Both the position numbers and the translations under genes were made by a program. A DNA stretch of 64,000 nucleotides from CBDCYS01 sp965224215 (GTDB lineage: Bacteria > Acidobacteriota > Terriglobia > Bryobacterales > UBA6623), in contig CBDCYS010000039.1 of assembly GCA_965224215.1 (NCBI GenBank), positions 124,001 through 188,000 on the forward strand, written 5' to 3'. Each line of letters starts with the position of its first letter. The stretch's first letter is position 1. The notes beneath the pieces were generated by a model. That model was given only the letters and a program-made list of their open reading frames with translations, did no database searches and had not been told where the DNA came from. Positions 14,471 to 23,651 of the stretch are shown here, one piece after another.

Positions 14471-17358
14471 TGGCCATCGGCGGCGAACGCGGCGCAGTTC
14501 AAAACCCGTTCATCCGCTACGCCGAAGCGGCTGGCTGGAGCTATCTATCGCCCGACGACGCCTTGAACCTTCGCCGCGGTCTCACGAGCCCGCTGCTCGA
14601 TGCTGTTCTTATCGACCAGCTCCAGCGGCTCAATCCCGGAATTGTTGACAACCTCCGCGCCGAACAGCTTCGAGACAAGCTCGTTCGCGTCCGCCCCAAC
14701 ATCGAGGGAAACCTCGACGCCTGGGAGTATCTCAAGGGCTTAAAGACCGTCTTCGTCGAGTCTGAGAGCCGCGAGCGGAACGTGCAGCTCCTTGACGCTG
14801 AAAACGTAGACGCAAACACCTTTCACATCACCGACGAGTTCACCTTCTCAAACGACACGCCGCCCAATATCCGCACCGACATCATGCTCTTTGTGAACGG
14901 CGTGCCGATTGTCGTGGGCGAACTGAAATCCGCCAAGCGCCAAGACGGCATTGCCGAGGCGCTTGACCAACTCAGGCGCTACCAGCGAGACGGTCCCGAG
15001 TTGCTGGCAGTGCTCCAGCTTCACACGCTGACTCACCTTGTCCAGTTCTACTACGGGACGACTTGGGGCTTGTCGCGAAAGAACCTCTTCAACTGGAGGG
15101 AAGAGCAAGCAGGCGACTTTGAAACGCTCGTCAAGACGTTCGTCGCACCGCGTAGGGTGCTCCGGGCGGTCAACGACTTCATCCTGTTTACGCGCATCGA
15201 CGGCGAACTTTCAAAAGCCGTTCTTCGCCCGCATCAGATGCGAGCCGCTGAGCGCGGCGTCGAGCGGGCTCGCGACCCCAAGAAGCGCCGCGGGCTTGTC
15301 TGGCACACCCAAGGGTCTGGCAAGACCTACACCATGCTTACGGTCGCCAAGCGGCTTATCGAAGACCCCCTCTTCGAGAACCCCACCGTCGTGATGCTGG
15401 TTGACCGGAACGAGCTGGAAGCCCAGCTCTTTGGAAACCTTGAAGCCGTGGGCTTTGGCCGCATGGTCGTTGCGCAATCAAAGCGGCATCTGCGCCAACT
15501 GCTGAAAGACGACCACTGCGGCCTCATCGTCTCGATGGTTCACAAGTTCGACGAAATCCCCGGTGATAGCAACACCCGAGACAATATCTTCGTGCTCGTT
15601 GACGAAGCCCACCGAACCACCGGAGACGACCTCGGAAACTACCTGATGGGTGCGCTGCCAAACGCCACTTACCTCGGCTTTACCGGCACGCCCATCGACA
15701 AGACGCAATACGGCAAGTGCACCTTCAAGGTCGTCGGCACCGACGACGCCACAGGCTACCTCGACAAGTACTCCATTCGCGAATCGGTCGAAGACGGCAC
15801 GACGGTACCGCTTCACTACTCGCTTGCTCCTAACGAGTTGCTCGTTGACCGCAAGACGCTCGAACAGGAGTTTCTCGACCTCAAGGAGGCCGAGGGAGTC
15901 AGCGAAATCGAAGAGCTAAACCGTGTTCTTGAGCGGGCGGTGAACCTGCGGAACATGCTCAAGAACCGCGAACGGGTGGAGAAGGCCGCTGCCTTCGTTG
16001 CCGACCATTTCCTAACAACCATCGAACCGATGGGTTACAAGGCGTTCTTGGTTGGCGTGGACCGCGAAGCGTGCGCCCTCTACAAAGCAGTGCTCGACAA
16101 ACACCTTCCCGCCGATTATTCGAGAGTCGTCATGAGCGGGGCGCATAACGACCCGGAGGAACTGCGGCGCTATCATCTCTCGGACAGCGAAGAGCAGGAA
16201 GTTAGAAAAGCTTTTCGCGACTCCGAGCGGCTGCCGAAGATTCTCATCGTGACCGAGAAGCTGCTGACCGGTTTCGACGCGCCGATTCTCTACTCGATGT
16301 ATCTCGATAAGCCGATGCGCGACCACGTGCTGCTTCAGGCCATCGCACGGGTGAATCGCCCTCACGAGGACGAGGCGGGCCGCAGGAAGCCAGCCGGGTT
16401 TGTACTCGACTTCGTCGGCATCTTCGACAATCTTGAGAAAGCGCTCGCGTTTGACTCCGAAGACGTAAAGGGAGTCGTCGTGGGCATCGACGTTCTCAAG
16501 GAAAGCTTTGCAGCGCTGATGGACAATGGCCGCGCCCAGTTTCTCCCAGTCATCGCGGGCAAAACCGGCGACAAGGAAGTGGAGGCCGTCCTTGAGCACT
16601 TCCGCGATAAGGAGGTGCGCGAAGAGTTTTACACCTTCTACCGCGAGCTTCAGGAGGTCTACGAGATTCTATCGCCCGACGCCTTCCTGCGCCCCTTCAT
16701 GGGCGATTACTCGCAGCTCAGCCAAATGTATGAGGTGTGCCGCACGAACTACGACCGCGGCGTGCTCGTAGACAAGAGCTTTCTTCGCAAGACAGCCCAG
16801 CTTGTTCAGGAACACACGCGCTCGGGTGAAATTCAAGCGCCGGAGAAAGTCCACAAGCTGACTGCCAAAACCCTGGAGCAGATTGCCGCTTCGGACAAGC
16901 CCGACGCTGTGAAGGTCTTCAATTTGTTGAAGGCGCTTCACGAGATGGTGCAACAGAACGCCGATAAAGAACCCTATCTCATCAGCATTGAGGAGAAGGC
17001 CGAGCAAATCGCCCAGGCGTTTGAGGAGCGCCAGCAGACGACGCAGGAGTCGTTACAGGAGCTAGAGCCGCTCGTCGCGGAACTGGCGGAGGCTAGGCAG
17101 CGCCGCGACGAAACAGAGCTTTCGCCCAAAGCGTTCGCGGTCTACTGGTTGCTCAAGCGAGCAGGTGTCGAGAAGGCTCAGCAGGTCGCCGCTGAATCGG
17201 CCATAGCCTTTGAGAGCCATCCGTACTGGCGCACCAGTGCCCGCCACGAGCAGGAGCTTCGCAAATCACTCTACAAGGCATTGATTAACGCGGAGGTGGA
17301 CGGCGTCGTGGACATCGCACAGGATTTGATGGACATGCTGCGGAAGGCGTCGGGATGA
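14470..17358 (+). CDS. hsdR: Type I restriction endonuclease, R subunit, 962 aa
   Basis: GTG start overlaps the hsdS stop. Residues about 120-170 carry the PD-(D/E)xK nuclease (RTDIMLFVNG, then VVGELKSAKR). Helicase motor motifs follow: Walker A HTQGSGKTYT near residue 279, DEAH box VLVDEAHRTT, FTGTPI, and QAIARVNRP for motif VI. A helical C-terminal domain ends the protein. Length and motif order are normal and the frame is unbroken. HsdR acts in an R2M2S complex as the ATP-driven translocase and nuclease; here its M and S partners are missing locally. It may use a system elsewhere or be a decaying orphan. The start of the next gene overlaps its stop (ATGA), so the metallopeptidase is co-transcribed. 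Confidence 0.93.
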   Translation: MAIGGERGAVQNPFIRYAEAAGWSYLSPDDALNLRRGLTSPLLDAVLIDQLQRLNPGIVDNLRAEQLRDKLVRVRPNIEGNLDAWEYLKGLKTVFVESESRERNVQLLDAENVDANTFHITDEFTFSNDTPPNIRTDIMLFVNGVPIVVGELKSAKRQDGIAEALDQLRRYQRDGPELLAVLQLHTLTHLVQFYYGTTWGLSRKNLFNWREEQAGDFETLVKTFVAPRRVLRAVNDFILFTRIDGELSKAVLRPHQMRAAERGVERARDPKKRRGLVWHTQGSGKTYTMLTVAKRLIEDPLFENPTVVMLVDRNELEAQLFGNLEAVGFGRMVVAQSKRHLRQLLKDDHCGLIVSMVHKFDEIPGDSNTRDNIFVLVDEAHRTTGDDLGNYLMGALPNATYLGFTGTPIDKTQYGKCTFKVVGTDDATGYLDKYSIRESVEDGTTVPLHYSLAPNELLVDRKTLEQEFLDLKEAEGVSEIEELNRVLERAVNLRNMLKNRERVEKAAAFVADHFLTTIEPMGYKAFLVGVDREACALYKAVLDKHLPADYSRVVMSGAHNDPEELRRYHLSDSEEQEVRKAFRDSERLPKILIVTEKLLTGFDAPILYSMYLDKPMRDHVLLQAIARVNRPHEDEAGRRKPAGFVLDFVGIFDNLEKALAFDSEDVKGVVVGIDVLKESFAALMDNGRAQFLPVIAGKTGDKEVEAVLEHFRDKEVREEFYTFYRELQEVYEILSPDAFLRPFMGDYSQLSQMYEVCRTNYDRGVLVDKSFLRKTAQLVQEHTRSGEIQAPEKVHKLTAKTLEQIAASDKPDAVKVFNLLKALHEMVQQNADKEPYLISIEEKAEQIAQAFEERQQTTQESLQELEPLVAELAEARQRRDETELSPKAFAVYWLLKRAGVEKAQQVAAESAIAFESHPYWRTSARHEQELRKSLYKALINAEVDGVVDIAQDLMDMLRKASG

Positions 17359-17663
17359 CGAGCCCGGCTTTGGGGCAGTGGACGCCCCTCGCACACTCAA
17401 TTCCAAAGGGAGATTTCAAGGCTGAAGTGTCGGCTTGGGCCAAGCGCATCGGCGTCGAACCGAAGGAAGTTCACATCCGCCCGATGCGGCGGAAGTGGGG
17501 AAGCTGCTCGTCCAACGGGCGTGTTTCGTTCAACTCGGAATTGCTCGACGCTCCGGCGGATGCACGAAAGCGGGTGATTGTTGAGGAACTGATACACCTG
17601 AAGGTCCCGAATCACGGGAAGCTTTTTCGCTCCTTGCTGCGGGCACATCTCGCGGCTTCGTAG
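17355..17663 (+). CDS. YgjP-like M48 metallopeptidase-domain protein, 102 aa
   Basis: The ATG overlaps the hsdR stop by four bases. The sequence RPMRRKWGSCSSNGRVSFNS followed by VIVEELIHLKVPNHGKLF is the DUF45/WLM zinc-protease core, with the helix-borne E..H and downstream NHGK..F histidine; the usual HExxH reads EELIH. Genes of this family are commonly the last cistron of type I restriction operons and the substrate is not known. The protein is short but typical for the restriction-linked branch. Confidence 0.85.
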   Translation: MTSPALGQWTPLAHSIPKGDFKAEVSAWAKRIGVEPKEVHIRPMRRKWGSCSSNGRVSFNSELLDAPADARKRVIVEELIHLKVPNHGKLFRSLLRAHLAAS

Positions 17664-17916
17664 CGACGAGCGAGGAGTTTCCGTCTTCGCTTTTTGTTGG
17701 GAGAGGGTCGAATAATTCACTCGCAGTTGCAGAGCGTGAAATATCGCTCGTGCGGTTCATGCTGGAGATGGAGAAGCTCGCCCGAGATGACGGCGGCGAT
17801 TTCCCGCGAGTGGCCGCTGTGTGGGCAATTCAGAAGAAGTCAGGCCCCGAACTTCGCGACTTGGGCCGCTAGGTTACCCTGTCCCGGATGCGGCGGCCGA
17901 ATTGAACTCCGGTGAT
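17664..17916. other. Intergenic stretch between the restriction operon and the minus-strand element
   Basis: No recognisable gene. The two convergent transcription units meet here. Confidence 0.4.
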
Positions 17917-18636
17917 TTAGGCCAGGCTCTCGAAAGACGAGTCGCTCCTCGAACGACGACGCCTTACAACCGTGCCCCGGAAACGTTCGTCGATCGCCGA
18001 GATCTGAACCCGCCATTCGCGAGGGGTTAGCTTCGACCCGGGTTTCCCTAATGTGAAAGCGCCACCGGGTGGAAGGATGGAGTTAGGATTAGCGGCTTTG
18101 AAGCCGGGCCCCCAGATCCATACAGGTGCGTCATCGTCGGGTGGTCCGTACAGCGCCATACTGTCACACTGGGGGTAGTGTACGGTGCGCACGTGGTAGT
18201 TTACTTCTTCCATGGCGTAGCCGGCTTTTCCAATGAGCAAGTCGCCAGTTCTGTCTATGGAATCGTTCCACGTGAACGACGCCTTACAGTGCGGACAAGT
18301 AACGCTCTGGCCCCGACCAGCCTCCAGTGCTTCAAACGTATAGCCACATGAGCACTTGATCTCATCAAACCAGTGCTCGTCCTCGAAGGCGTGCCGTCTC
18401 CCACACTGCGGGCATGCAATCATGGTCGAGCTTGCGGTTGCCGCGCTAGCGGTCCCACTCCTGCCGGGCGACGAGACAGCAGTCCTTGGGGAAGGAGTCT
18501 GGCGAGCCGTCACCCCCTTGGCGAAGGGGACAAGCGAACCGCAAGAACAGACGATGGTTTTCTGACTCGCGCCGGAGCGCAGGTGGCCGGTGTGTCGCTT
18601 GCCGCAACTGGCGCACCTGGTGATGTGCCGGTTTAT
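17917..18636 (-). CDS. Multi-zinc-ribbon protein, 239 aa, apparent ATA start
   Basis: The frame contains three cysteine knots: CASCGKRH...VCSCG near the N-terminus, CPQCGRRH...KCSCG centrally, and CPHC. A Ser/Thr/Pro-rich linker separates the first two, and the C-terminal end is Arg-rich (VVRRRRSRSDSSFESLA). No ATG, GTG or TTG lies at the proper place. A strong GGGAGG (18642-18647) sits 5 bases before an ATA at 18636, suggesting ATG-to-ATA mutation or a very rare start. The next in-frame Met is at MIACPQCGRR. It follows the integrase on the same strand by about 60 bases. It shares the CxxCGxxH / CSCG pattern with the protein at 19576-21376, so they are probably paralogues. The function is unknown; nucleic-acid binding is plausible. 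Confidence 0.5.
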   Translation of the reverse strand: MNRHITRCASCGKRHTGHLRSGASQKTIVCSCGSLVPFAKGVTARQTPSPRTAVSSPGRSGTASAATASSTMIACPQCGRRHAFEDEHWFDEIKCSCGYTFEALEAGRGQSVTCPHCKASFTWNDSIDRTGDLLIGKAGYAMEEVNYHVRTVHYPQCDSMALYGPPDDDAPVWIWGPGFKAANPNSILPPGGAFTLGKPGSKLTPREWRVQISAIDERFRGTVVRRRRSRSDSSFESLA

Positions 18637-18698
18637 GGTTGCCTCCCTGTCCCGGCTGATGATCCTTGGACTGTAACATACACAGGAGACAACCGAGG

Positions 18699-19288
18699 TC
18701 ACCACTTCTGCTGGAACTCTTCGACCACATGCTCGGGCGAGAGGTTGAGGTAGATCTCGGGTCGTCTGGAGCGTGTCATGCCCCAGCAGACGCTGTAGCG
18801 CCGGCAGGGAGATCCCTTTCTGGATTGCCGTGACGGCAAAGGTGTGCCTCAGCACGTGAGGGGAGACTGTGCGGCTGATGCGGGCGCGGTTAGCAAGGCG
18901 CTTCAGCATGCGCTGGATAGTGCGAACACTGAAGCGGAAGGTTTCGTTGTAATGCAAAGTAGCCCTCGATGAGGGGCTGGATACGGGCACTCAAAGGAAT
19001 GACCCGGCGCTTGGATTTGGAGCCGAATGGTCCGCCCTTGCCGTAGATCATCAGGCGGTGAGTCTGCCAGTCGAGATTAGCTCGTTTGAGGTTGGCAAGC
19101 TCGGAGACCCGGAGTCCCGTGTCGAGAAGGACCCAGCCAACGAGTTTCTCTTCGTGGGGATTACAGGCGTTGGCCAAACGGGTCGCTTCATCTGCGGTAA
19201 GAGGTTCACGTTTGTACTGGTAGCGCATAGAGGCATTGTCCAGCTGCCGTAAATTCTCTAGGATCGCGGCAGTCTGTCGCAATCTCAC
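18699..19288 (-). pseudogene. Tyrosine recombinase/integrase, two frameshifts
   Basis: The first part reads REPLTADEATRLANACNPHE and GWVLLDTGLRVSELANLKRA with the catalytic Arg (TGLRVSEL). A frameshift near 18955 leads to RTIQRMLKRLANRARISRTV, then SPHVLRHTFAVTAIQKG (HxxR box) and LQRLLGHDTLQTT. A second shift near 18760 (extra C in GACCCGAG) leads to EIYLNLSPEHVVEEFQQKW with the active-site Tyr. An N-terminal core-binding domain is short or absent. All catalytic residues remain but in three frames, so the enzyme is dead unless the shifts are sequencing errors. It would have mobilised the element at 17.9-26.7 kb. Confidence 0.85.
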
Positions 19289-19771
19289 ACGGGCATCGTA
19301 CAGGAAATAAAGAACTTAGTGAAGGTGCGGCTGTGGCAGCGTCGCGATTAAGGGGGGAAGGCGACAGCAAAGAAAGGCCCGTATCCGTAAGCGGTTTTGT
19401 CGTGCGGGGACTGAAGGCTAGGGCCAAGGTGGGATAATAGCCAGTATGGAAAAGACCATTAAGTCTAAATGAGCGATTTCTAGGTCAAGCTGACCTCAAA
19501 ACCGCCCCGGCGGCAAGGGGGAAAAACCTGACCACCAAATGGCGTTGGAGGGCTTGGCGGGAAAGAGGCCTCCGACTACGCAGTAAATGGTTCCACATCC
19601 TCGGAGCCGCAGCGCATACATGTCTTGTATGTCCAGCTGCCCGAAAACTTTACACCCGGGGGAAGTGGAAGCCCCCCGGGGAGATTCGCTCTTAGGAGCT
19701 CCTCCATTGTAGTTCCCTTGGATTCCAAGTATTCCACAGGGTCTATTACAAGTCCGCATGAGTTACATTTA

Positions 19772-20802
19772 GATGGGTATCCGGTTGACTCAGGTAGCCC
19801 CAATATCTTGTGGTTTGGGGATTTTCTTGGGTTCTGTAACCGGGTGAACAATCATCTTGTAAGTCGCGGGATCCACGGCTACCGCCTGCTGGACGAGCCG
19901 ATAGAAGAGTTTGCCGCGGCTTTTGGAGTTGCGGCGGTTGAAACGGAAGGTGAACTCGTCCAGGTAGTAGTCCAGATGTTTGTGGCTCACGGCGCCCTGA
20001 TGGGTGCCCAGCAGCCAGCGCTTGAGCAGTGACATCACGCGGTGGACGCGGGGCATCAATTCCGACGCGGACTGCTCCTGCCTGCTGACAACTGTGACCT
20101 GATGGACGTAGCCTTCCTTTTTCAACCCGGAGTAACCGGGCCAGCCGTCGGTATGCACCACGCTGCCCGGCTCGATGCACTCCTCCACGAAAGGCAACAG
20201 GCTCTCGCCCGAGGCATCCTCGATTCTCTTCATGCGAATCCGGCCGATACCCCGCCCATCCTCTTGAGCGGCTACTGCGATCAATGCTTTGTTTTTCAGG
20301 TTTCGGCCCCGCAGGCCCTCTTCGAGCCCGCCCCAGTAGCTTTCATCGACTTCCACCGTCCCGGCCAGCAAATCCCGTCCCGGCCGCACCATCGCGCGCC
20401 GCATTTTGTGCAGCCAGGTCCAAGCCGTTTCGTACCTGTTGAGCCCCAACACTCTTTGAAGTCCCAAAGCGTTGGGTCCGGTTTTTTGGGTGGTGACCCA
20501 CCACATCGCACGAAACCACAACGGCAAAGGGCTGCGCGTGTCCTGAAAGATGGTCCCGGCGGTCACCGAGGTTTGGCGCCCACACGCAGCGCACTGCAGC
20601 AGCACTTTTCGCAAAGGCCACGACTTTCCACAACCGCAACCCGGACAGCGGAAACCGTCCGGCCAGCGCAGCCGGAACAGATACTCCCGGCAGGCCTCCT
20701 CACTGCTAAAACGGGCCTCGAACTCTGTCAGGTTCTGAGGGTAATCTTCCATCTGCCGGCATACTACATCTTGGGGCTACCTGAGTCAACCGGATACCCA
20801 CC
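19772..20802 (-). mobile_element. IS1595-family insertion sequence, copy A
   Basis: Terminal repeats begin GATGGGTATCCGGTTGACTC on the left and the matching GGTGGGTATCCGGTTGACTC on the right (complement). The 8-bp duplication TACATTTA flanks it at 19764-19771 and 20803-20810. It is 1031 bp, the same as copy B at 22598-23628. Confidence 0.95.
19790..20752 (-). CDS. IS1595-family transposase, 320 aa
   Basis: An N-terminal zinc ribbon (FRCPGCGCGKSW...LQCAACGRQT) is followed by the SVTAGTIFQDTRSPLPLWF block and the DDE_Tnp_IS1595 core: VEVDESYWGG, VVHTDGWPGY and SHKHLDYYLDEFTFRFNRR. It is full length with no frameshift, so probably active; copy B carries a stop codon at the Tyr of LDYYLDEF. Confidence 0.94.
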   Translation of the reverse strand: MEDYPQNLTEFEARFSSEEACREYLFRLRWPDGFRCPGCGCGKSWPLRKVLLQCAACGRQTSVTAGTIFQDTRSPLPLWFRAMWWVTTQKTGPNALGLQRVLGLNRYETAWTWLHKMRRAMVRPGRDLLAGTVEVDESYWGGLEEGLRGRNLKNKALIAVAAQEDGRGIGRIRMKRIEDASGESLLPFVEECIEPGSVVHTDGWPGYSGLKKEGYVHQVTVVSRQEQSASELMPRVHRVMSLLKRWLLGTHQGAVSHKHLDYYLDEFTFRFNRRNSKSRGKLFYRLVQQAVAVDPATYKMIVHPVTEPKKIPKPQDIGAT

Positions 20803-21556
20803 TACATTTATATTTCCTGCCTGCTCTCCTGGCTTTTTGGGTCTTATGCTGTCTTTCCGCTTCCTCTCGCTGTCGCCAAAGCGTCTCGTCCTTTACCTTC
20901 TCCTCTGCCCGTTCCACAGCCAGCCCGGCCATCACCTCCCTCAGCACGTCGGCGACCCCGGTGGCCTTCATGGGCCAGAAGTCGGAGGAACTCAAGGTTT
21001 GGAGAAGAGCTTGAAACTCGGACGCACTCCAGCCGCCATGATTAATCTTGAGCCAAGACCTGGGCCCACTTGATTCCTTCCAGCGCTGAAGATTGGTCGC
21101 TTCAATGGGACGTCCGTGCCTCGTTATAGTTATGACGTTGCCACAGGAGCAAGCCACCACCCGGGACGTGACGGCTCCTCTAATCCTGTCGGGGTGCTCC
21201 TTGCCGCAGTTCGGGCAGAGTGTGGAATCGCTTATGGGTTCAGGGTTTTGTGGGGGTGGGACTGTTACGCGAGGCGGGGTGACAGATGCCTTCGAGGGCG
21301 GCTGCTCTACTTGAGCACCGCGTGGAATCGACTTACGCCGTCTGAAAATCCACTGCCAGAGACTCATGAAACTCACCCTGATGGTAGCGCGTAGCGCACC
21401 GGAGCCTCAACAACTTGTTGACCCAACGAGAAGGTGGCAGGTCGTGGAACCTAGTTGGGTGTCGCAATATTTAGGCGAAAGACGACAGCTAGCGCTGGGC
21501 TCGTGTCCTGCTGCCGATGCGCAGAAAAAGCGGGCTCAACGAGACACTCAGAGCGC

Positions 21557-21582
21557 CTTGCCCTTGTCTCGGAAGGGGCAAG
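21557..21582. repeat. Short inverted repeat
   Basis: CTTGCCC (21557-21563) pairs with GGGGCAAG (21575-21582). It lies just beyond the terminator of the small zinc-ribbon gene and could be a second hairpin of the same termination region. Confidence 0.5.
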
Positions 21583-21590
21583 TACCCGAA

Positions 21591-21620
21591 AATCAAAAAC
21601 CCCCGCCACAGGCGCGGGTT
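21591..21620 (-). terminator. Rho-independent terminator (minus strand)
   Basis: Read on the minus strand, ACCCGCGCC-TGT-GGCGGGGG forms a stem with one mismatch and is followed by TTTTTGATT. It lies about 30 bases after the stop of the 55-residue zinc-ribbon gene. Confidence 0.7.
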
Positions 21621-21649
21621 TGGCCCGTGGTGAGGTTTTATTTGGCTAC

Positions 21650-21817
21650 CTACTCCCTCCATCCAGCGATCGAGAGGACCGGCACGCGTCGGCGTCTGGC
21701 GATCGCGATGATGTTTTTGGCCGCGCAACTGAAGCAGCGAACAATCCACTGGCCGGCTTCTGGTTCAGCCGGCGCAGTAAGCAGGCGGCAACAATTTTTG
21801 CAAGCGGATTTTTTCAT
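21650..21817 (-). CDS. Small zinc-ribbon protein, 55 aa
   Basis: ATG at 21817 starts MKKSACKNCCRLLTAPAEPE, then AGQWIVRCFSCAAKNIIAIA, RRRRVPVLSIAGWRE and a TAG at 21650. Two CxxC knuckles (CKNC and CFSC) about 22 residues apart make a single zinc ribbon, with a basic patch after it. The ribosome-binding site is weak (GGGAAG). It is followed by a clear terminator and preceded on the same strand by the ORF6N gene. A terminator, the ribbon and the neighbouring zinc-ribbon genes support it as real. The function is unknown. Confidence 0.55.
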   Translation of the reverse strand: MKKSACKNCCRLLTAPAEPEAGQWIVRCFSCAAKNIIAIARRRRVPVLSIAGWRE

Positions 21818-21858
21818 GGATGTTTGAGCGGATCGCTTCCCTGCCCTGGTTGACAGCG

Positions 21859-22470
21859 CTACTTCTTCGGCGGCTGAAAGCCTATAGGTCGCTTCGGCTT
21901 GTCCTTCGGGGGCTCCAGAAGCTTTTGAATTGCTTTGAAAACCTCGCCGATTTGCTGTCCCTGGGCTTTCTGCTCTCGCTCCAGGTCGGCCATGCGGTGG
22001 GCCAAATCCTTGTGGGTTGCGAGGACTTCGCGGAGCCGCACGAAGGCCCGCATGATGGCGATGTTGACGGCTACCGCTCGTTTACTGCGCAGGACGCTCG
22101 AAAGCATGGCTACGCCCTCTTGGGTGAAGGCGTACGGGGTTGCCCGGCGGAGACCGCCCCAACTTGAAGTCACAAATTGTGATTTCAAGTTGTCGAACTC
22201 GGCGCGGGTCAGTTGGAACATGAAGTCTTGCGGAAAGCGTTCGATGTTGCGCTTGACAGCTTGTACCAAAACGCGAGGTTCCGCCTGGTAGAGTTCTGCC
22301 AGGTGGGGGCTGAGCATGACCTTGTGGCTGCGGATCAAGTAAATTCGCCGTTCGATCATCTCGACGGGTACCGGGAGGTGTGTGGGTTTTGAAGGAGTAG
22401 ATTTTTTGCCATCAGCAGTTTTGAGGGTTAAGGTTAGAGGGATTTGGATGTCGCAAACTGCGACATCCAA
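21859..22470 (-). CDS. ORF6N-domain protein, 203 aa
   Basis: The segment IERRIYLIRSHKVMLSPHLA, then ELYQAEPRVLVQAVKRN and RFPQDFMFQLTRAEF, is the ORF6N DNA-binding domain of phage and plasmid proteins. It continues with TSSWGGLRRATPYAFTQEGV and AMLSSVLRSKRAVAVNIAIM. The C-terminus is a coiled coil (HRMADLEREQKAQGQQIGEV) with a Pro/Lys-rich tail. The first 35 residues are poorly conserved-looking, so the true start may be at an internal site near VPVEMIERR. Such proteins are typical cargo of mobile elements, and the reading direction matches the rest of the 17.9-26.7 kb block. Confidence 0.85.
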   Translation of the reverse strand: MDVAVCDIQIPLTLTLKTADGKKSTPSKPTHLPVPVEMIERRIYLIRSHKVMLSPHLAELYQAEPRVLVQAVKRNIERFPQDFMFQLTRAEFDNLKSQFVTSSWGGLRRATPYAFTQEGVAMLSSVLRSKRAVAVNIAIMRAFVRLREVLATHKDLAHRMADLEREQKAQGQQIGEVFKAIQKLLEPPKDKPKRPIGFQPPKK

Positions 22471-22597
22471 CGGAGCCGGTGAGGTGAAGTGTAGCAGGGA
22501 TCAGGGAATCTATAAAGGGCTGGTGATCCACAGGGAATAAGTCACTTCCCTGCCCTTGGCTCCGCACGTATCTGAAGCGCTTGAATATTTGAAAGTT

Positions 22598-23628
22598 GAT
22601 GGGTATACGGTTGACTCAGGTAGCCCCAATATCTTGTGGTTTGGAGATTTTCTTGGGTTCTGTAACCGGGTGAACAATCATCTTGTAAGTCGCGGGATCC
22701 ACGGCTACCGCCTGCTGGACGAGCCGATAGAAGAGTTTGCCGCGGCTTTTGGATTTGCGGCGGTTGAAACGGAAGGTGAACTCGTCCAGTTAGTAGTCCA
22801 GATGTTTGTGGCTCACGGCGCCCTGATGGGTGCCCAGCAGCCAGCGCTTGAGCAGTGACATCACGCGGTGGACGCGGGGCATCAATTCCGACGCGGACTG
22901 CTCCTGCCTGCTGACAACTGTGACCTGATGGACGTAGCCTTCCTTTTTCAACCCGGAGTAACCGGGCCAGCCGTCGGTATGCACCACGCTGCCCGGCTCG
23001 ATGCACTCCTCCACGAAAGGCAACAGGCTCTCGCCCGAGACATCCTCGATTCTCTTCATGCGAATCCGGCCGATACCCCGCCCATCCTCTTGAGCGGCTA
23101 CTGCGATCAATGCTTTGTTTTTCAGGTTTCGGCCCCGCAGGCCCTCTTCGAGCCCGCCCCAGTAGCTTTCATCGACTTCCACTGTCCCGGCCAGCAAATC
23201 CCGTCCCGGCCGCACCATCGCGCGCCGCATTTTGTGCAGCCAGGTCCAAGCCGTTTCGTACCTGTTGAGCCCCAACACTCTTTGCAGTCCCAAAGCGCTG
23301 GCTCCGGTCTTTTGGGTGGTGACCCACCACATCGCACGAAACCACAACGGCAAAGGGCTGCGCGTGTCCTGAAAGATGGTCCCGGCGGTCACCGAGGTTT
23401 GGCGCCCACACGCAGCGCACTGCAGCAGCACTTTTCGCAAAGGCCACGACTTTCCACAACCGCAACCCGGACAGCGGAAACCGTCCGGCCAGCGCAGCCG
23501 GAACAGATACTCCCGGCAGGCCTCCTCACTGCTAAAACGGGACTCGAATTCTGTCAGGTTCTGAGGGTAATCTTCCATCTGCCGGCATACTACATCTTGG
23601 GGCTACCTGAGTCAACCGGATACCCATC
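22598..23628 (-). mobile_element. IS1595-family insertion sequence, copy B
   Basis: Same ends as copy A, with the 8-bp duplication TGAAAGTT at 22590-22597 and 23629-23636. It is 1031 bp. It was inserted into the space between the ORF6N gene and the replication-relaxation gene, 14 bases from the IS4 copy B target duplication. Confidence 0.95.
22616..23578 (-). pseudogene. IS1595-family transposase with nonsense mutation
   Basis: Nearly identical to the transposase at 19790-20752, but the second Tyr codon of LDYYLDEF is TAA, so the frame stops at 22790 after 262 residues. The conserved C-terminal end of the catalytic domain is lost. Presumably it can only move in trans. Confidence 0.9.
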
Positions 23629-23651
23629 TGAAAGTTTATATAACCGCCCTC

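Larger units (their letters stand above)
19576..21376 (-). pseudogene. Zinc-ribbon protein gene split by an IS1595 element
   Basis: The 5' part (21376-20803) encodes a basic N-terminus (MSFMSLWQWIFRRRKSIPRG), a Pro-rich linker, a CPNCGKEH...ACSCGN ribbon, and a charged helix ending RAGRKYKC. Removing the IS and one TACATTTA repeat restores the frame as KYKCNSCGLVIDPVEYLES, then YKTCMRCGSEDVEPFTA and a stop, 253 residues in all. The insertion thus cut between the two cysteines of a second zinc ribbon (CNSC...CMRC), whose pairing is restored exactly. It is related to the protein at 17917-18636. Confidence 0.85.

Noticed and set aside
20042..21073. 343-codon frame antisense to the IS1595 transposase and zinc-ribbon gene
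   Set aside because: It crosses the IS boundary, so it cannot be an ancestral gene, and it is a shadow of the two minus-strand genes.
21366..21853. Plus-strand frames of 130-150 codons beside the small zinc-ribbon gene
   Set aside because: The product shows no domain or start signal, and the minus strand holds a zinc ribbon and a terminator instead.
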